A stretch of DNA of 39,890 nt from CAZHOV01 sp964534315. Lineage in GTDB: Bacteria; Bacteroidota; Bacteroidia; Chitinophagales; Saprospiraceae. Below are positions 8,888 through 17,340 of the stretch, piece after piece. A program made the position numbers and the translations under genes. Under the pieces are notes generated by a model that worked only from the letters and a program-made list of their open reading frames with translations, made no database searches and was not told where the DNA came from. Location of the stretch: assembly GCA_964534315.1 (NCBI GenBank), contig CAZHOV010000032.1, positions 1 to 39,890 of the forward strand. Direction: 5' to 3'. Position 1 is the first letter of the stretch. The number at the start of each line of letters is the position of its first letter.

Positions 8888-10504
8888 ATGTTCGATACCA
8901 AAGCCATATTCCCCAAAGGACTCTTTGGCCAACCAGCAACTCAATGGATGCTTTGGGCTGTTCTGCTGCTTTATATTTTTTCCCTCTTATTTAACCTGGG
9001 AGCAATGCCCCTCCACCTCGAAGAATCACGCCGCGCTTTTATCGCCCTCGAACTTCAATATAATCAAAACTGGTGGGTACCAACCCAACTGGGCGAACGC
9101 TACTACCGAAAGCCTCCCCTATTTAACTGGATGCTCTTGGTATTTTTTGAGCTATTCGGAACAAATGAGTTCTCTGCTCGCCTCCTTACTGTCCTGTCCC
9201 TGCTAACTATGGGAGCGGTCCATTTTCAGATTACCCGCATCTACCTCAACCCTCCAGTCGCCTTTTTTTCTACAGCCCTCCTATTGATTTCGGTTGATTT
9301 TTATTTCTACTTCTCTATGATCGCCGAGATCGATCTGTTCTATTCCATGATTACCTATGTTGCCTTTTTATTGTTATTTCATTACTATCAAAAAGGCAAC
9401 TACTGGCTCATGTTTATCATACCCTACACCCTGCATGCATTGGGCCTGCTCACCAAAGGATTGCCCTCCATCCTGTTCACCGGTATTACCACACTGGCCT
9501 TTCTAGCATTAACTAGAAAGTGGCGATTGCTTTTTTCCATACAGCATATCACCGGCTCTTTGGTCTTTTTGATCATCGCTTTAGGTTATTTCTATATCTA
9601 CAGTCAGTATCAATCCCTGGAAAGTTACTTCGCCTCTCTCTGGTCGCAGTCCAGCGAACGCACCTTACTCCAAAATGGAATACTGAAATTACTGAATCAT
9701 TTGTTTTCTTTTTTATTGGACACCCTCAAAAATATTTTACCCGCAGCCCTGATCGCATTACCCCTATTCCTGCAAAAAAAGGTAAAGATCCAATGGCAAC
9801 ACCCGCTGATCCAATTCGCTAGCGTTGTCTTTGCAGCCAATTTTATAGTCTATTGGTTTTCACCCGGAGCAAGGGCACGCTATATATATATGTTATATCC
9901 CTTCTTAATCTTGATCCTTACGCACGGTTATTTTCAACTAAAAGAATACCGGACACCAGGTAAAAAGGTGCTGGAGAGCATTTTTGGGATAGCAGGAGTT
10001 TTATTTGCTATGGGTATGTTGGTCTTTCCCTTTCTTCCGATGTTCGAATTCCTAACCGAAAAATGGGTGATTGCAATCCTGCTTTTTCTTTCAACCTCAG
10101 GATATCTGGTTCTTTATTGGAAATTCCCGGTAAACCGTTTGTTTAATTTTATCCTGTTATTTGTATTTGTCCGGATTTTCTTTGATGCTGCGGTTATTCC
10201 CTTAAATGCCCGCCAGCCCCACCTGATCGAGTCCACTACAATGGCTAAAGAGGTTGTCGAATGGGTCCCGGAGGACCCTCTGCATTTAAGCCCCTCTCTT
10301 AAGGAAGGCAGCTTTCCCTTTCAGACCGTTTTTTACATCGAGCGAGATCGGCGACAAGTGCTGGAGCGAAAAACTCAACTCAATTGTACCGATTTTTTTC
10401 TGGCTGGAAAAAAAGATCTCAAGCTACAGAAACATCGTATTTATAAGGAATTCCAGTGGAGAAACACCACCTTTTTTCTGGTAAAATATGAGGAGTGTCA
10501 ATAA
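8888..10504 (+). CDS. ArnT-like GT-C glycosyltransferase (PMT_2 family)
   Basis: The start is placed at ATG 8888 (MFDTKAIFPKG; 538 aa). An in-frame TTG at 8861 would add nine unconvincing residues. The protein has about 12 transmembrane helices. The first periplasmic loop carries the acidic donor-binding motif in MPLHLEESRRAFIALE and then GERYYRKPPLFNWM, where the KPP motif is characteristic of ArnT and dolichyl-phosphate-mannose transferases. Family members move a sugar from a polyprenyl-phosphate carrier to lipid A, protein or another acceptor on the outer face of the inner membrane; the acceptor here is not determined. The last ~100 residues are a soluble C-terminal domain. Confidence 0.85.
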   Translation: MFDTKAIFPKGLFGQPATQWMLWAVLLLYIFSLLFNLGAMPLHLEESRRAFIALELQYNQNWWVPTQLGERYYRKPPLFNWMLLVFFELFGTNEFSARLLTVLSLLTMGAVHFQITRIYLNPPVAFFSTALLLISVDFYFYFSMIAEIDLFYSMITYVAFLLLFHYYQKGNYWLMFIIPYTLHALGLLTKGLPSILFTGITTLAFLALTRKWRLLFSIQHITGSLVFLIIALGYFYIYSQYQSLESYFASLWSQSSERTLLQNGILKLLNHLFSFLLDTLKNILPAALIALPLFLQKKVKIQWQHPLIQFASVVFAANFIVYWFSPGARARYIYMLYPFLILILTHGYFQLKEYRTPGKKVLESIFGIAGVLFAMGMLVFPFLPMFEFLTEKWVIAILLFLSTSGYLVLYWKFPVNRLFNFILLFVFVRIFFDAAVIPLNARQPHLIESTTMAKEVVEWVPEDPLHLSPSLKEGSFPFQTVFYIERDRRQVLERKTQLNCTDFFLAGKKDLKLQKHRIYKEFQWRNTTFFLVKYEECQ

Positions 10505-10601
10505 AAATTCACCCTTACAGGAAAAAATACCCCTCTTAAATGGTCTAAGTTATAGAAAAGGATAAAACTTAACATAACCTGACAACCTGATAACGGTAAT
10601 T

Positions 10602-11150
10602 ATGATAACGGACCAACAATTGATTCAACAAACCAAAGCGGGCGATCACCAAGCCTTTAAAGAGTTGGTTATCCGTTACGAGCAGGTTGTTCGGGCAACC
10701 CTCTACGGAATGTTGGGCAATTCGCCGGATACCGATGACGTGGCGCAAGAGGTGTTCATCCGCTTTCATAAATCTATCCATCAATTTCGGGGAGACGCTA
10801 GTTTAAAGACCTATCTGACCCGGATTGCCATAAACCTGGCAATCAATCAGTCGCAAAAAAACCAGCGCAAAAATAAGTGGATAGTAAGCCTGACAGGAAA
10901 TAAACCCAGTTTTTTAAAAACTGACACCCAATTTTCTCCCGAACGAATGGAAACCAAAGATATGATCCAAAATGCCCTGAAAAGCCTTGATCCCGATTTT
11001 AGATCGGTTGTCGTACTCCGGCTGATCGATGGCTATTCAGTAGAAGAAACAGCCAACATATTGAACATCCCGGAAGGCACCGTCGCCTCGCGACTGGCCC
11101 GAGCACAAAAAAAATTACGCAAAACGCTCTCTAAATTATTAGAAATATAA
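10602..11150 (+). CDS. ECF RNA polymerase sigma factor (RpoE-like)
   Basis: This 182-aa extracytoplasmic-function sigma factor has region 2 at about residues 18-90 (DTDDVAQEVFIRFHKSI, LKTYLTRIAINLAIN) and region 4 at about 120-178 (DGYSVEETANILNIPEGTVA, the helix-turn-helix that reads the -35 element). It starts 98 nt after the previous stop. The next gene, 10 nt downstream, encodes a one-helix membrane protein of the size and layout of an anti-sigma factor. The following two genes encode Spy/CnrX-like periplasmic proteins, so the likely role is an envelope or metal stress response. No TAnnTTTG promoter is seen upstream, which would fit self-activation from an ECF-type promoter. Confidence 0.93.
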   Translation: MITDQQLIQQTKAGDHQAFKELVIRYEQVVRATLYGMLGNSPDTDDVAQEVFIRFHKSIHQFRGDASLKTYLTRIAINLAINQSQKNQRKNKWIVSLTGNKPSFLKTDTQFSPERMETKDMIQNALKSLDPDFRSVVVLRLIDGYSVEETANILNIPEGTVASRLARAQKKLRKTLSKLLEI

Positions 11151-11160
11151 TACCTCAGCA

Positions 11161-11571
11161 ATGGATAACTATGAAAAATATATCAACCTCCTAATCCGCT
11201 CGCTTGACCAGCAATTGCCCGAACAGGAGCAAAAGCAACTCGAAGAAGCGCTAAAACGCTTTCCGGAACTAGCCAAAGAAAAAGAGGAATTGCTTATCAT
11301 GCGGTCTACTATAAAAGAAAAATACCCTGAGCGAGATTATCTGTTTATCAATAGTGTCATGGATGCGGTAGCACCTCCTGAAAAAGTCACCGGCCCCGCT
11401 TTTTCCAGTTTACTGGCACGCCTGTTCCCTCAGGTAGCCCTAGCTAGCGTACTCTTAATCCTTGGAGCTGTTTTGAGTATTTATATCATGGAAGGGCAAT
11501 TAAGTACAGAAATCCTACTTGGCGTGAAAAACCTTACTCCTGAGGAGGTTATTGCAGTATTGGTCGATTGA
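11161..11571 (+). CDS. Probable membrane anti-sigma factor
   Basis: This 136-aa protein has an acidic, helical cytoplasmic N-terminus (residues ~1-80, LDQQLPEQEQKQLEEALKRF), one transmembrane helix (~88-110) and a short periplasmic tail ending LTPEEVIAVLVD. Zinc-binding HxxxCxxC residues are absent, so it is not a ZAS-type anti-sigma. Its position directly behind the ECF sigma gene is the main reason for the call. The tail is far too short for a separate sensor domain, which suggests that the next gene supplies the sensing function. Confidence 0.7.
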   Translation: MDNYEKYINLLIRSLDQQLPEQEQKQLEEALKRFPELAKEKEELLIMRSTIKEKYPERDYLFINSVMDAVAPPEKVTGPAFSSLLARLFPQVALASVLLILGAVLSIYIMEGQLSTEILLGVKNLTPEEVIAVLVD

Positions 11572-11629
11572 GAAGATTGAATAAAATGGTGCGAGATATC
11601 TAAACACTTATAAAAAAATAATAACCATC

Positions 11630-12025
11630 ATGAAATGGAAAATGATCATAACGATAATAGGACTTCTGGCAATAGGCTTTGTGGGTGGTTTCTTCACCCA
11701 CCGGACACTGGTCTTTAATCGCATCAAACATCTGACCCCACCGGGTATCGAGCGCGGCATGGAGCGAAGGCTACAACATGTCTTAAGCCCTACAGATGAA
11801 CAATGGAAAAAATTACAACCGGTTATTGAAAAATATACGCATGAGCTGGGTAATAAAGCGCATCAGTTTCACATTGAACGCACCAACCTACATGATTCCC
11901 TCAACCTGAAGCTCAGGCCACTACTCGAAAACTGGCAGCTAGAACGCCTGAATACCTTTACCGAACGAATGAAATCTCCAAAAAAGATGAGAAAAAGAAG
12001 AAACCGGGAAAGAATGCACCAATAA
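11630..12025 (+). CDS. Membrane-anchored Spy/CnrX-like protein, putative periplasmic sensor
   Basis: This 131-aa protein has an N-terminal signal-anchor (residues ~4-24, IITIIGLLAIGFVGGFFTH) and then an all-helical, charged domain. It carries the pattern LSPTDEQWKKLQPVIEKYTHEL and a second amphipathic pair ending in a very basic C-terminus. This is the layout of the Spy/CpxP/CnrX family, whose members sense metals or misfolded proteins in the periplasm and in CnrYXH-type systems control an ECF sigma factor. His and Met residues are present, but no metal site can be assigned. It lies 58 nt after the anti-sigma gene and is probably in the same operon. Confidence 0.68.
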   Translation: MKWKMIITIIGLLAIGFVGGFFTHRTLVFNRIKHLTPPGIERGMERRLQHVLSPTDEQWKKLQPVIEKYTHELGNKAHQFHIERTNLHDSLNLKLRPLLENWQLERLNTFTERMKSPKKMRKRRNRERMHQ

Positions 12026-12231
12026 AAGAGTCTAATGATTAGTACTTAGTAAAGAAAGTTGACAAACTATTGGTTGATTAAATTATTGATAAGCGGCAAA
12101 TCAAAATTGCTTGTATAATAATTTGTTCGAATGAAATGGACTGAATAATTGAATACTTGGAAATTACAGTAAAGAACTTTTTGCCTTACTACTTAACACC
12201 GACCGTACTGGTCAACTAAACAATTCAAATT

Positions 12232-13410
12232 ATGAAATACCTAAATAAAATCATTGCAACAGCACTATTCTGCCTGTTTATAATAGGCGCTCAAACTCTT
12301 TCTGCTCAACACCACCGGCATCATGGACATATGCCTCCGCCATTAACCGGCGAGCATCTGGAGGAACTAAAAGCCCAACTCAACCTGAGCGATATTCAGG
12401 TGAGAAGCCTCGAAACCATCCACGAAAACTACAAAACCAAAATGGATGCATTAAAAGATCAAGAAGATATGGACCCCGCTGACAAGAGAGAAGCTATGCA
12501 CGATCTAATGAAAGCGCAAAGAGCAGAAGTAGAGCAGATATTTACCGCAGAACAAAAACAACAATTAACCACGTTACGCAAAGAACGTCGGCAGGAGCAT
12601 CGGGAAATGATGTCTAAAATTGACCGTGAGGGTCTACGCAAGGAAGTAAAAGCATACAGAACTAAAAATATGCTACCCGTAATGATCGAGCAACGCAAAA
12701 AACTAGAACCTCAAATCGCTGCTGCAGACAAAGCAACCCTCGATGAGCTTAGCGCAAAATTTAAAGAAAGACATGCCGAAAGAAAAAAAGAAGGCGTAGA
12801 AAGACAACGGAGAAACCGCATGAAAGGTATGCACGAGGGTGAAGGCAGACACGGACAGCACCGAGCCAGGCATGGAGCCCCTGAAGACAGAGCAACCATT
12901 AAGGCTCTTGTTGATAAATACGATAGCCAAATAACCGCTCTGCTGGAAGAGATCAAGCCCCAGGCCGAACAATGGGAAGAAGATTTAAAAGCTATTCATG
13001 AGAAGTACCTCCGAGCAGCAGCTATTGATCCCGATGAGCACAAAGGCTCCCACAAGGGATATTTTAAGGAAAGACGAAAGGAAATGCACAAAGGACGTTT
13101 CTTACTATTGAATCCAGAAATGCTGGAAGAAGGCGAGGAAAAACAGCCATTACCTACTTTAAAGATTTATCCAAATCCTGCTTCCAATTCAACAGTGATT
13201 AATTATGAAGTACCCGCTGAAGGATCAGTGACGGTTGAGATCCGGTCAGATCGTGGAAATTTGGTTAAAATATTGGAAGATCAAAACGTTCAACAAAAAG
13301 GCGAATATACCCTTCAAATCGACCTTGGAGACTTCCAACCAGGGGTGTATTACATCAGTTTAAAAACAAAAAATGGAGTACAAACCCAAAAACTTACGGT
13401 GATCCGTTAA
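12232..13410 (+). CDS. His-rich Spy-like (LTXXQ) protein with T9SS type A sorting domain
   Basis: This 392-aa secreted protein has a signal peptide at residues 1-26 (ending TLSAQ). A His-rich mature N-terminus (HHRHHGHMPP) follows at once, which looks metal-binding. Residues ~35-300 are charged helices with Spy-like features (LNLSDIQVRSLETIHENY, FTAEQKQQLTTLRKERRQE), apparently two Spy-like segments. The last ~80 residues form a T9SS type A C-terminal domain (LKIYPNPASNSTVINYEVP ... GVYYISLKTKNG ... KLTVIR), which directs export across the outer membrane. It is separated from the sigma operon by 206 bp but shares the Spy theme, so it is a plausible regulon member. A short inverted repeat GACC-N5-GGTC (12201-12213) sits just upstream. 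Confidence 0.85.
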   Translation: MKYLNKIIATALFCLFIIGAQTLSAQHHRHHGHMPPPLTGEHLEELKAQLNLSDIQVRSLETIHENYKTKMDALKDQEDMDPADKREAMHDLMKAQRAEVEQIFTAEQKQQLTTLRKERRQEHREMMSKIDREGLRKEVKAYRTKNMLPVMIEQRKKLEPQIAAADKATLDELSAKFKERHAERKKEGVERQRRNRMKGMHEGEGRHGQHRARHGAPEDRATIKALVDKYDSQITALLEEIKPQAEQWEEDLKAIHEKYLRAAAIDPDEHKGSHKGYFKERRKEMHKGRFLLLNPEMLEEGEEKQPLPTLKIYPNPASNSTVINYEVPAEGSVTVEIRSDRGNLVKILEDQNVQQKGEYTLQIDLGDFQPGVYYISLKTKNGVQTQKLTVIR

Positions 13411-13435
13411 AAAAATAAATTAATGTACCTACATC

Positions 13436-13478
13436 AAAACCCTTAAAAGCACTGGTTTTCTAGCTTTTAGGGGTTTTT
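13436..13478 (+). terminator. Intrinsic terminator after the Spy-like/T9SS gene
   Basis: A 15-bp stem (13436-13450 with 13463-13477, one G-U pair) and a 12-nt loop end in a T-run (13474-13478), 26 nt after the stop codon. Because the A-rich left arm mirrors the T-rich right arm, it can also be read from the other strand. Confidence 0.8.
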
Positions 13479-13514
13479 CTATTTGCTAATAGCTGACAAA
13501 ATTTTTAAAAAGCA

Positions 13515-13579
13515 TTTGGATAGTAAATTAATTTTGTTTAACTTTGAACCATGATTGACACCAAAAAGTTAAACAAAAT
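13515..13579 (+). promoter_or_regulatory. Consensus promoter and overlapping 15-bp inverted repeat for the second sigma gene
   Basis: TTTG (13515-13518), 20 nt, then TAACTTTG (13539-13546) is a full match to the Bacteroidota promoter. A second TAnnTTTG box lies at 13529-13536. A perfect inverted repeat (ATTTTGTTTAACTTT at 13531-13545 and its complement at 13565-13579, 19-nt spacer) covers both -7 boxes and reaches into the ATG at 13578. The expected transcription start is around 13551-13553, which coincides with the first possible ATG. Translation is therefore more likely to begin at 13578. The repeat could be an operator or an RNA hairpin over the ribosome-binding region. Confidence 0.7.
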
Positions 13580-14120
13580 GACATCTACAAAATTTTTCGA
13601 AGAGTTCGACAGCCTTACTTCTATCTTAAAAGCTTTTGCTTATAACTTAACTCAGAATCACGAGCAAGCCCGGGATCTTTATCAGGAAACCGCTTATCGT
13701 GCTTTAAAGAATAAGGAAAAGTTTAATCCTGGTACCAACTTCAAAGCATGGTTAATGACCATTATGAAGAATATCTTCATTAATGATTATCGCAGAAGGG
13801 TTAAACAAAATACGATGATTGACTCGACCGATAATCAGTATTTCATCAATTCTGGTTCTGAAACCATTCAAAACGATGCTATGGCAAATATCCTTGTTCA
13901 AGAGTTAATCGGAATGATAGACAGCTTAGACGAAAGTCTTAGAACGCCATTTTTAATGCACTACCAGGGATTTAAATATAAAGAAATTGCAGAAAAGTTT
14001 CAGTTGCCCCTTGGCACGATCAAAAGCCGGATCTTTTTTGCAAGAAAAGAACTAAAAGAACTGATAGCGAAGAGATATCACGTTGACAATGCAGAATCCA
14101 TTTTGGAACGCATTAAGTAG
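13578..14120 (+). CDS. ECF RNA polymerase sigma factor
   Basis: The start is set at ATG 13578 (MTSTKFFEEFDSL; 180 aa). The promoter upstream predicts a transcript starting at about 13551, which leaves the in-frame ATG at 13551 without a leader. Region 2 spans about residues 15-85 (HEQARDLYQETAYRALKNKE, FKAWLMTIMKNIFINDYRRR), and region 4 about 115-170 (QGFKYKEIAEKFQLPLGTIK). It resembles the stand-alone ECF sigma factors common in Bacteroidota that have no adjacent anti-sigma gene, and none is seen here. The following gene, meaB, is convergent. Confidence 0.92.
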   Translation: MTSTKFFEEFDSLTSILKAFAYNLTQNHEQARDLYQETAYRALKNKEKFNPGTNFKAWLMTIMKNIFINDYRRRVKQNTMIDSTDNQYFINSGSETIQNDAMANILVQELIGMIDSLDESLRTPFLMHYQGFKYKEIAEKFQLPLGTIKSRIFFARKELKELIAKRYHVDNAESILERIK

Positions 14121-14164
14121 TAAGAACAGGACAATCATTCACCCTAATTTCTCTTCGTCAAATT

Positions 14165-15217
14165 TCATATATTTTTGAAAAAAAGATCTAGCAACTGTTG
14201 AGCCGCCAAATATGGTGATATCTTACCGGATAATACCTGCTGTTCAATAGTTGCTAGCCTTTCTTTGATCTGCTCGTCATTCTTAAAGTAACTCTTTAGT
14301 CCTTCGTCTATACTCTGCTGAAACCAGTTGCTCAATTGACTCTTCCGCTTCCGCTCGAATGCGCCATTTCTTTTAGTTGTTTCTTCAAAGTGCTTCACAA
14401 CTTTCCAAATTTCCTCTAGACCTGCTTTTTCAATTGCAGAACACAACCTGACTTCCGGAAACCACTGATTTTCTTTAGGCGGGAATAAGTGTAAAGCATT
14501 TGCGTAAGCCCTTTTCGCTTTTTTGGCAAGCGTTTCGCGTTCCCCATCCGCTTTATTAACAACTAATAAGTCGGCCATTTCTACAATCCCCCGTTTGATC
14601 CCCTGCAATTCATCTCCAGCTCCTGGCAGCAAAAGCAGCAAAAAGAAATCGACCATCGCGTGTACCGCCACTTCTGACTGTCCTACTCCCACCGTTTCTA
14701 TCAAGATGACATCATAGCCTGCAGCCTCACACAGAAGCATGGCCTCCCTGGTTTTTTGCGCCACGCCGCCAAGGGTCGTGCCGGCTGGCGAAGGCCGGAT
14801 AAATGCCTTGGGATCAAGGGATAACTCATACATTCGGGTCTTATCTCCCAAAATACTTCCTTTACTAACCGGACTGGTAGGATCTATTGCCAAGACAGCA
14901 ACCTTATGATCCCTTGCTGTCAAGTATTGCCCTATGGCTTCGATAAAGGTGCTTTTTCCTACTCCTGGAGCCCCCGTCACTCCAATCCGTATCGCCCCCC
15001 CCGAATAGGGAAGGCAGGCATTAATAATCTCCTGCCCTAGCTCTTGATGGTCAGTTAATTGACTTTCCAATAAGGTGATGGCCCGGCCCAGCACGCTTCG
15101 GTCACCATTGCGAATCCCTTCTACAAAGTCTTCCAGGGTCAATCCCTTTTTCTTCCTTAGAAATTGTTTTTTAAAAGAGGGATTGATCCCTGTTCGACTT
15201 TTCGGTGGCTTCGCCAT
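14165..15217 (-). CDS. meaB: Methylmalonyl-CoA mutase-associated GTPase MeaB (ArgK family)
   Basis: This is a 350-aa G3E-family P-loop GTPase. It protects and gates adenosylcobalamin loading of methylmalonyl-CoA mutase. Walker A is GAPGVGKST (residues 82-90), Walker B/switch II is in DVILIETVGVGQSE, and the guanine-specificity motif NKAD is in DLLVVNKADGER. The C-terminal helical dimerisation arm is present, and length is normal. The mutase genes are not in the window. The start is ATG 15217. Confidence 0.95.
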   Translation of the reverse strand: MAKPPKSRTGINPSFKKQFLRKKKGLTLEDFVEGIRNGDRSVLGRAITLLESQLTDHQELGQEIINACLPYSGGAIRIGVTGAPGVGKSTFIEAIGQYLTARDHKVAVLAIDPTSPVSKGSILGDKTRMYELSLDPKAFIRPSPAGTTLGGVAQKTREAMLLCEAAGYDVILIETVGVGQSEVAVHAMVDFFLLLLLPGAGDELQGIKRGIVEMADLLVVNKADGERETLAKKAKRAYANALHLFPPKENQWFPEVRLCSAIEKAGLEEIWKVVKHFEETTKRNGAFERKRKSQLSNWFQQSIDEGLKSYFKNDEQIKERLATIEQQVLSGKISPYLAAQQLLDLFFKNI

Positions 15218-15630
15218 AAATTTATATTACTATTTTTTTAGCAAAGTATGGCAACGGCTAGTTCAAGCACATTCCCCTTCATGATAAAGTTGCGGAATTC
15301 TTTTAACATGGTCGTTTGTTTTGATTAAAAATTGATAGAGCGTTTCAAAATGAAAGAACGAGTAGAGAATTGGGAAACAGATTCCCCTACTATTTCTATT
15401 AATAAGACTCTATCAATCAGAATAGTAACACCCAAGTACTGATGAAAAGAACTTCTCCTTTTCTTTTATAGATAACGCTGATCACTAACAAGCACACTAC
15501 AAAAAGAAAGACCTCTAAGTTAACTCATCTTTCTTTAAGCGAAAAGCCGAATTTTTCTCTAACGGAAAATGTTCAACACTTTAACTATATTCGAACTTAC
15601 TTTTGTAAAGCAGTTACATAAAGATAACCA
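15218..15630. promoter_or_regulatory. 413-bp divergent intergenic region with nested inverted repeats
   Basis: No gene is seen between meaB and the 15631 gene. A perfect 10-bp inverted repeat ATTGATAGAG/CTCTATCAAT (15331-15340, 15408-15417) encloses two smaller hairpins: TTTCA/TGAAA (15345-15357) and AGTAG...GGGAA/TTCCC...CTACT (about 15360-15391). Together they could fold as a three-way junction on either strand. A further hairpin AAAGAAAGA/TCTTTCTTT lies at 15503-15536. A -7-like box TACTTTTG is at 15598-15605, 25 nt before the rightward gene, but no convincing -33 box was found. Confidence 0.45.
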
Positions 15631-17322
15631 ATGAGCAGTGTATTCATAAAAAGAACCCGCGCCCAGCGGTCCAGAGCCGCCATTCAGCGACTATATATCG
15701 CTATGCGACATCTATTTATACGTGGCAGTTATAAACCTTTGGGGGTATCCGGCGAAGCTATGATCGAGGCGCTTAGCGAATTAGAACCCGAGATCTACGG
15801 CTCTGTCAATAACCCGGAAAGGGTGGAACTAAAGGGGTTGCTATATATTTTTGAACGACTGCCAAAGGGCATTGAGGAGTGCCGCTACATCAAACTGATT
15901 ACTAAAGAGGGATACGAAGACTCTGAATTCACGCCCATCATACCCAAAAAACGCCGAAGAAACTGCTACCGCGTTGACAGCGAAGAGATGTTCATCGAAA
16001 TGACCAGAGGTCGAAGCGATATCTACGACGTCCTCACCCACCTGACCTTCATGTATATGGAAGCTCAAAAAATCCTTCGGAATAGCGAAGATTACAAAGA
16101 GCGCAAACGCCGCGAATGGAAGCTCCTCGAAGAGATTGTAAAAAGAGAAGAAGTCGGAGAAGAATTTCAGCGGGAAGTAGCACTTACCTATCTCAGCACG
16201 CTCCTGGGTAGAAGTTTTGACGAAACCAAACAAGCCTGTGCCGATTTTGACGATAGCACTCATGTAAACAGTCTTTTCCATATTACCTATTGGCTGGGGT
16301 ACTGGGCAGATCAGGAAGAATATCAAGACAACGACCGGGAAATTTCCTTCTCTACTGCCCTTAGAGAGAAGATCGGGCACCATATATATGGGGAGTCATG
16401 GGCGATCAACATCAAAGAAAATCTCTGGAAAAGGGGACTCTTCCAACGACCTATACATATCATCAGCGCTAATATGCATAGTGTCATGAACACCATCTAC
16501 GCCATTGATGCCCTCGCAAAAACTCACAAAAACCTTCCCCTCGAAGATATTGCTAAGGAATTAAGCCTGCCCCGAAGCAAAACCATGCGGGAAAAAGTAT
16601 CCGATCATGCCCTCCTCAATGGTATGGTCAGGCTCGATGATGTCAGCGGTACCAATATCTCCGTCCAGATCATCGACTCCGACAAGGTCAATTGGAAGAG
16701 CTTATCTAAGCATATTCCTATCAACGAAGATTATATCAAAAAGGAAAAACCGGTTATTTTAGTACTTGATTATGCCTTCGGTGAACAAGCCTTCGAGCTA
16801 ATGGACGAACTCTTAAAACCCTACGAACTGGAGGAAGAAAAACATCCGATCCGGGTAGAGTCTATCTCAATTATGGGAAAAGCAGGTATTCTAAAGGGGA
16901 CCAAAGGCGATATCATGATTCCCTACGCCCATATCTTTGAAGGTTCAGCAGATAATTATCCGTTTGAAAACGATTTCACCGTAAAAGACTTTGAAGGTAA
17001 CGGACTAGGGGTATACAAAGGTAGTATGATCACCGTATTGGGCACTTCTCTTCAAAATAAAGACATTTTAAGATACTTCCTGAAGTCTTCCTGGAAAGCC
17101 GTAGGCCTGGAGATGGAAGGCGCCCACTTCCAAAAAGCGATCCAGGCCGCCTCCAAAATCCGGCAAAGCATCAAATCAGACGTCACCATCCGCTATGCCT
17201 ATTATGCTTCAGATAATCCTCTAATCTCCGGACAAACTTTAGCCTCGGGAGGCCTTGGAGTGGATGGGGTAAAACCAACTTATTTGATTACCAATAAAAT
17301 ATTACAGAAAATTCTCTCCTAG
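15631..17322 (+). CDS. Conserved Bacteroidota protein with nucleoside-phosphorylase-like C-terminus (DUF6909-like)
   Basis: This 563-aa cytoplasmic protein shows no signal peptide or membrane helix. The N-terminal ~280 residues are helical and charged (SRAAIQRLYIAMRHLFIRGS; GVSGEAMIEALSELEPEIYG) and match, from memory, a family named DUF6909 in Bacteroidota; the name should be confirmed. The C-terminal ~200 residues have traits of the nucleoside phosphorylase/nucleosidase superfamily: SISIMGKAGILKGTKGDIMI and the substrate-pocket-like GLEMEGAHFQKAI (compare EMEGA in nucleosidases). It may therefore act on, or sense, a nucleoside or nucleotide. The reaction is not known. Confidence 0.72.
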   Translation: MSSVFIKRTRAQRSRAAIQRLYIAMRHLFIRGSYKPLGVSGEAMIEALSELEPEIYGSVNNPERVELKGLLYIFERLPKGIEECRYIKLITKEGYEDSEFTPIIPKKRRRNCYRVDSEEMFIEMTRGRSDIYDVLTHLTFMYMEAQKILRNSEDYKERKRREWKLLEEIVKREEVGEEFQREVALTYLSTLLGRSFDETKQACADFDDSTHVNSLFHITYWLGYWADQEEYQDNDREISFSTALREKIGHHIYGESWAINIKENLWKRGLFQRPIHIISANMHSVMNTIYAIDALAKTHKNLPLEDIAKELSLPRSKTMREKVSDHALLNGMVRLDDVSGTNISVQIIDSDKVNWKSLSKHIPINEDYIKKEKPVILVLDYAFGEQAFELMDELLKPYELEEEKHPIRVESISIMGKAGILKGTKGDIMIPYAHIFEGSADNYPFENDFTVKDFEGNGLGVYKGSMITVLGTSLQNKDILRYFLKSSWKAVGLEMEGAHFQKAIQAASKIRQSIKSDVTIRYAYYASDNPLISGQTLASGGLGVDGVKPTYLITNKILQKILS

Positions 17323-17323
17323 C

Positions 17324-17340
17324 GGTTGTCTGAAACAACC
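17324..17340 (+). terminator. Short hairpin directly after the stop codon
   Basis: GGTTGT-CTGAA-ACAACC is a perfect 6-bp stem starting two bases after the TAG at 17320-17322. The nearest T-run (about 17357-17363) is 16 nt further on, so it is only a weak terminator candidate. Confidence 0.35.

Noticed and set aside
15218..15630. Cobalamin riboswitch before meaB
   Set aside because: No B12-box-like sequence was recognised, and the inverted repeats do not fit the known class.
15841..16383. 180-aa minus-strand ORF
   Set aside because: It is entirely antisense to the better supported 563-aa gene and has no recognisable motif.
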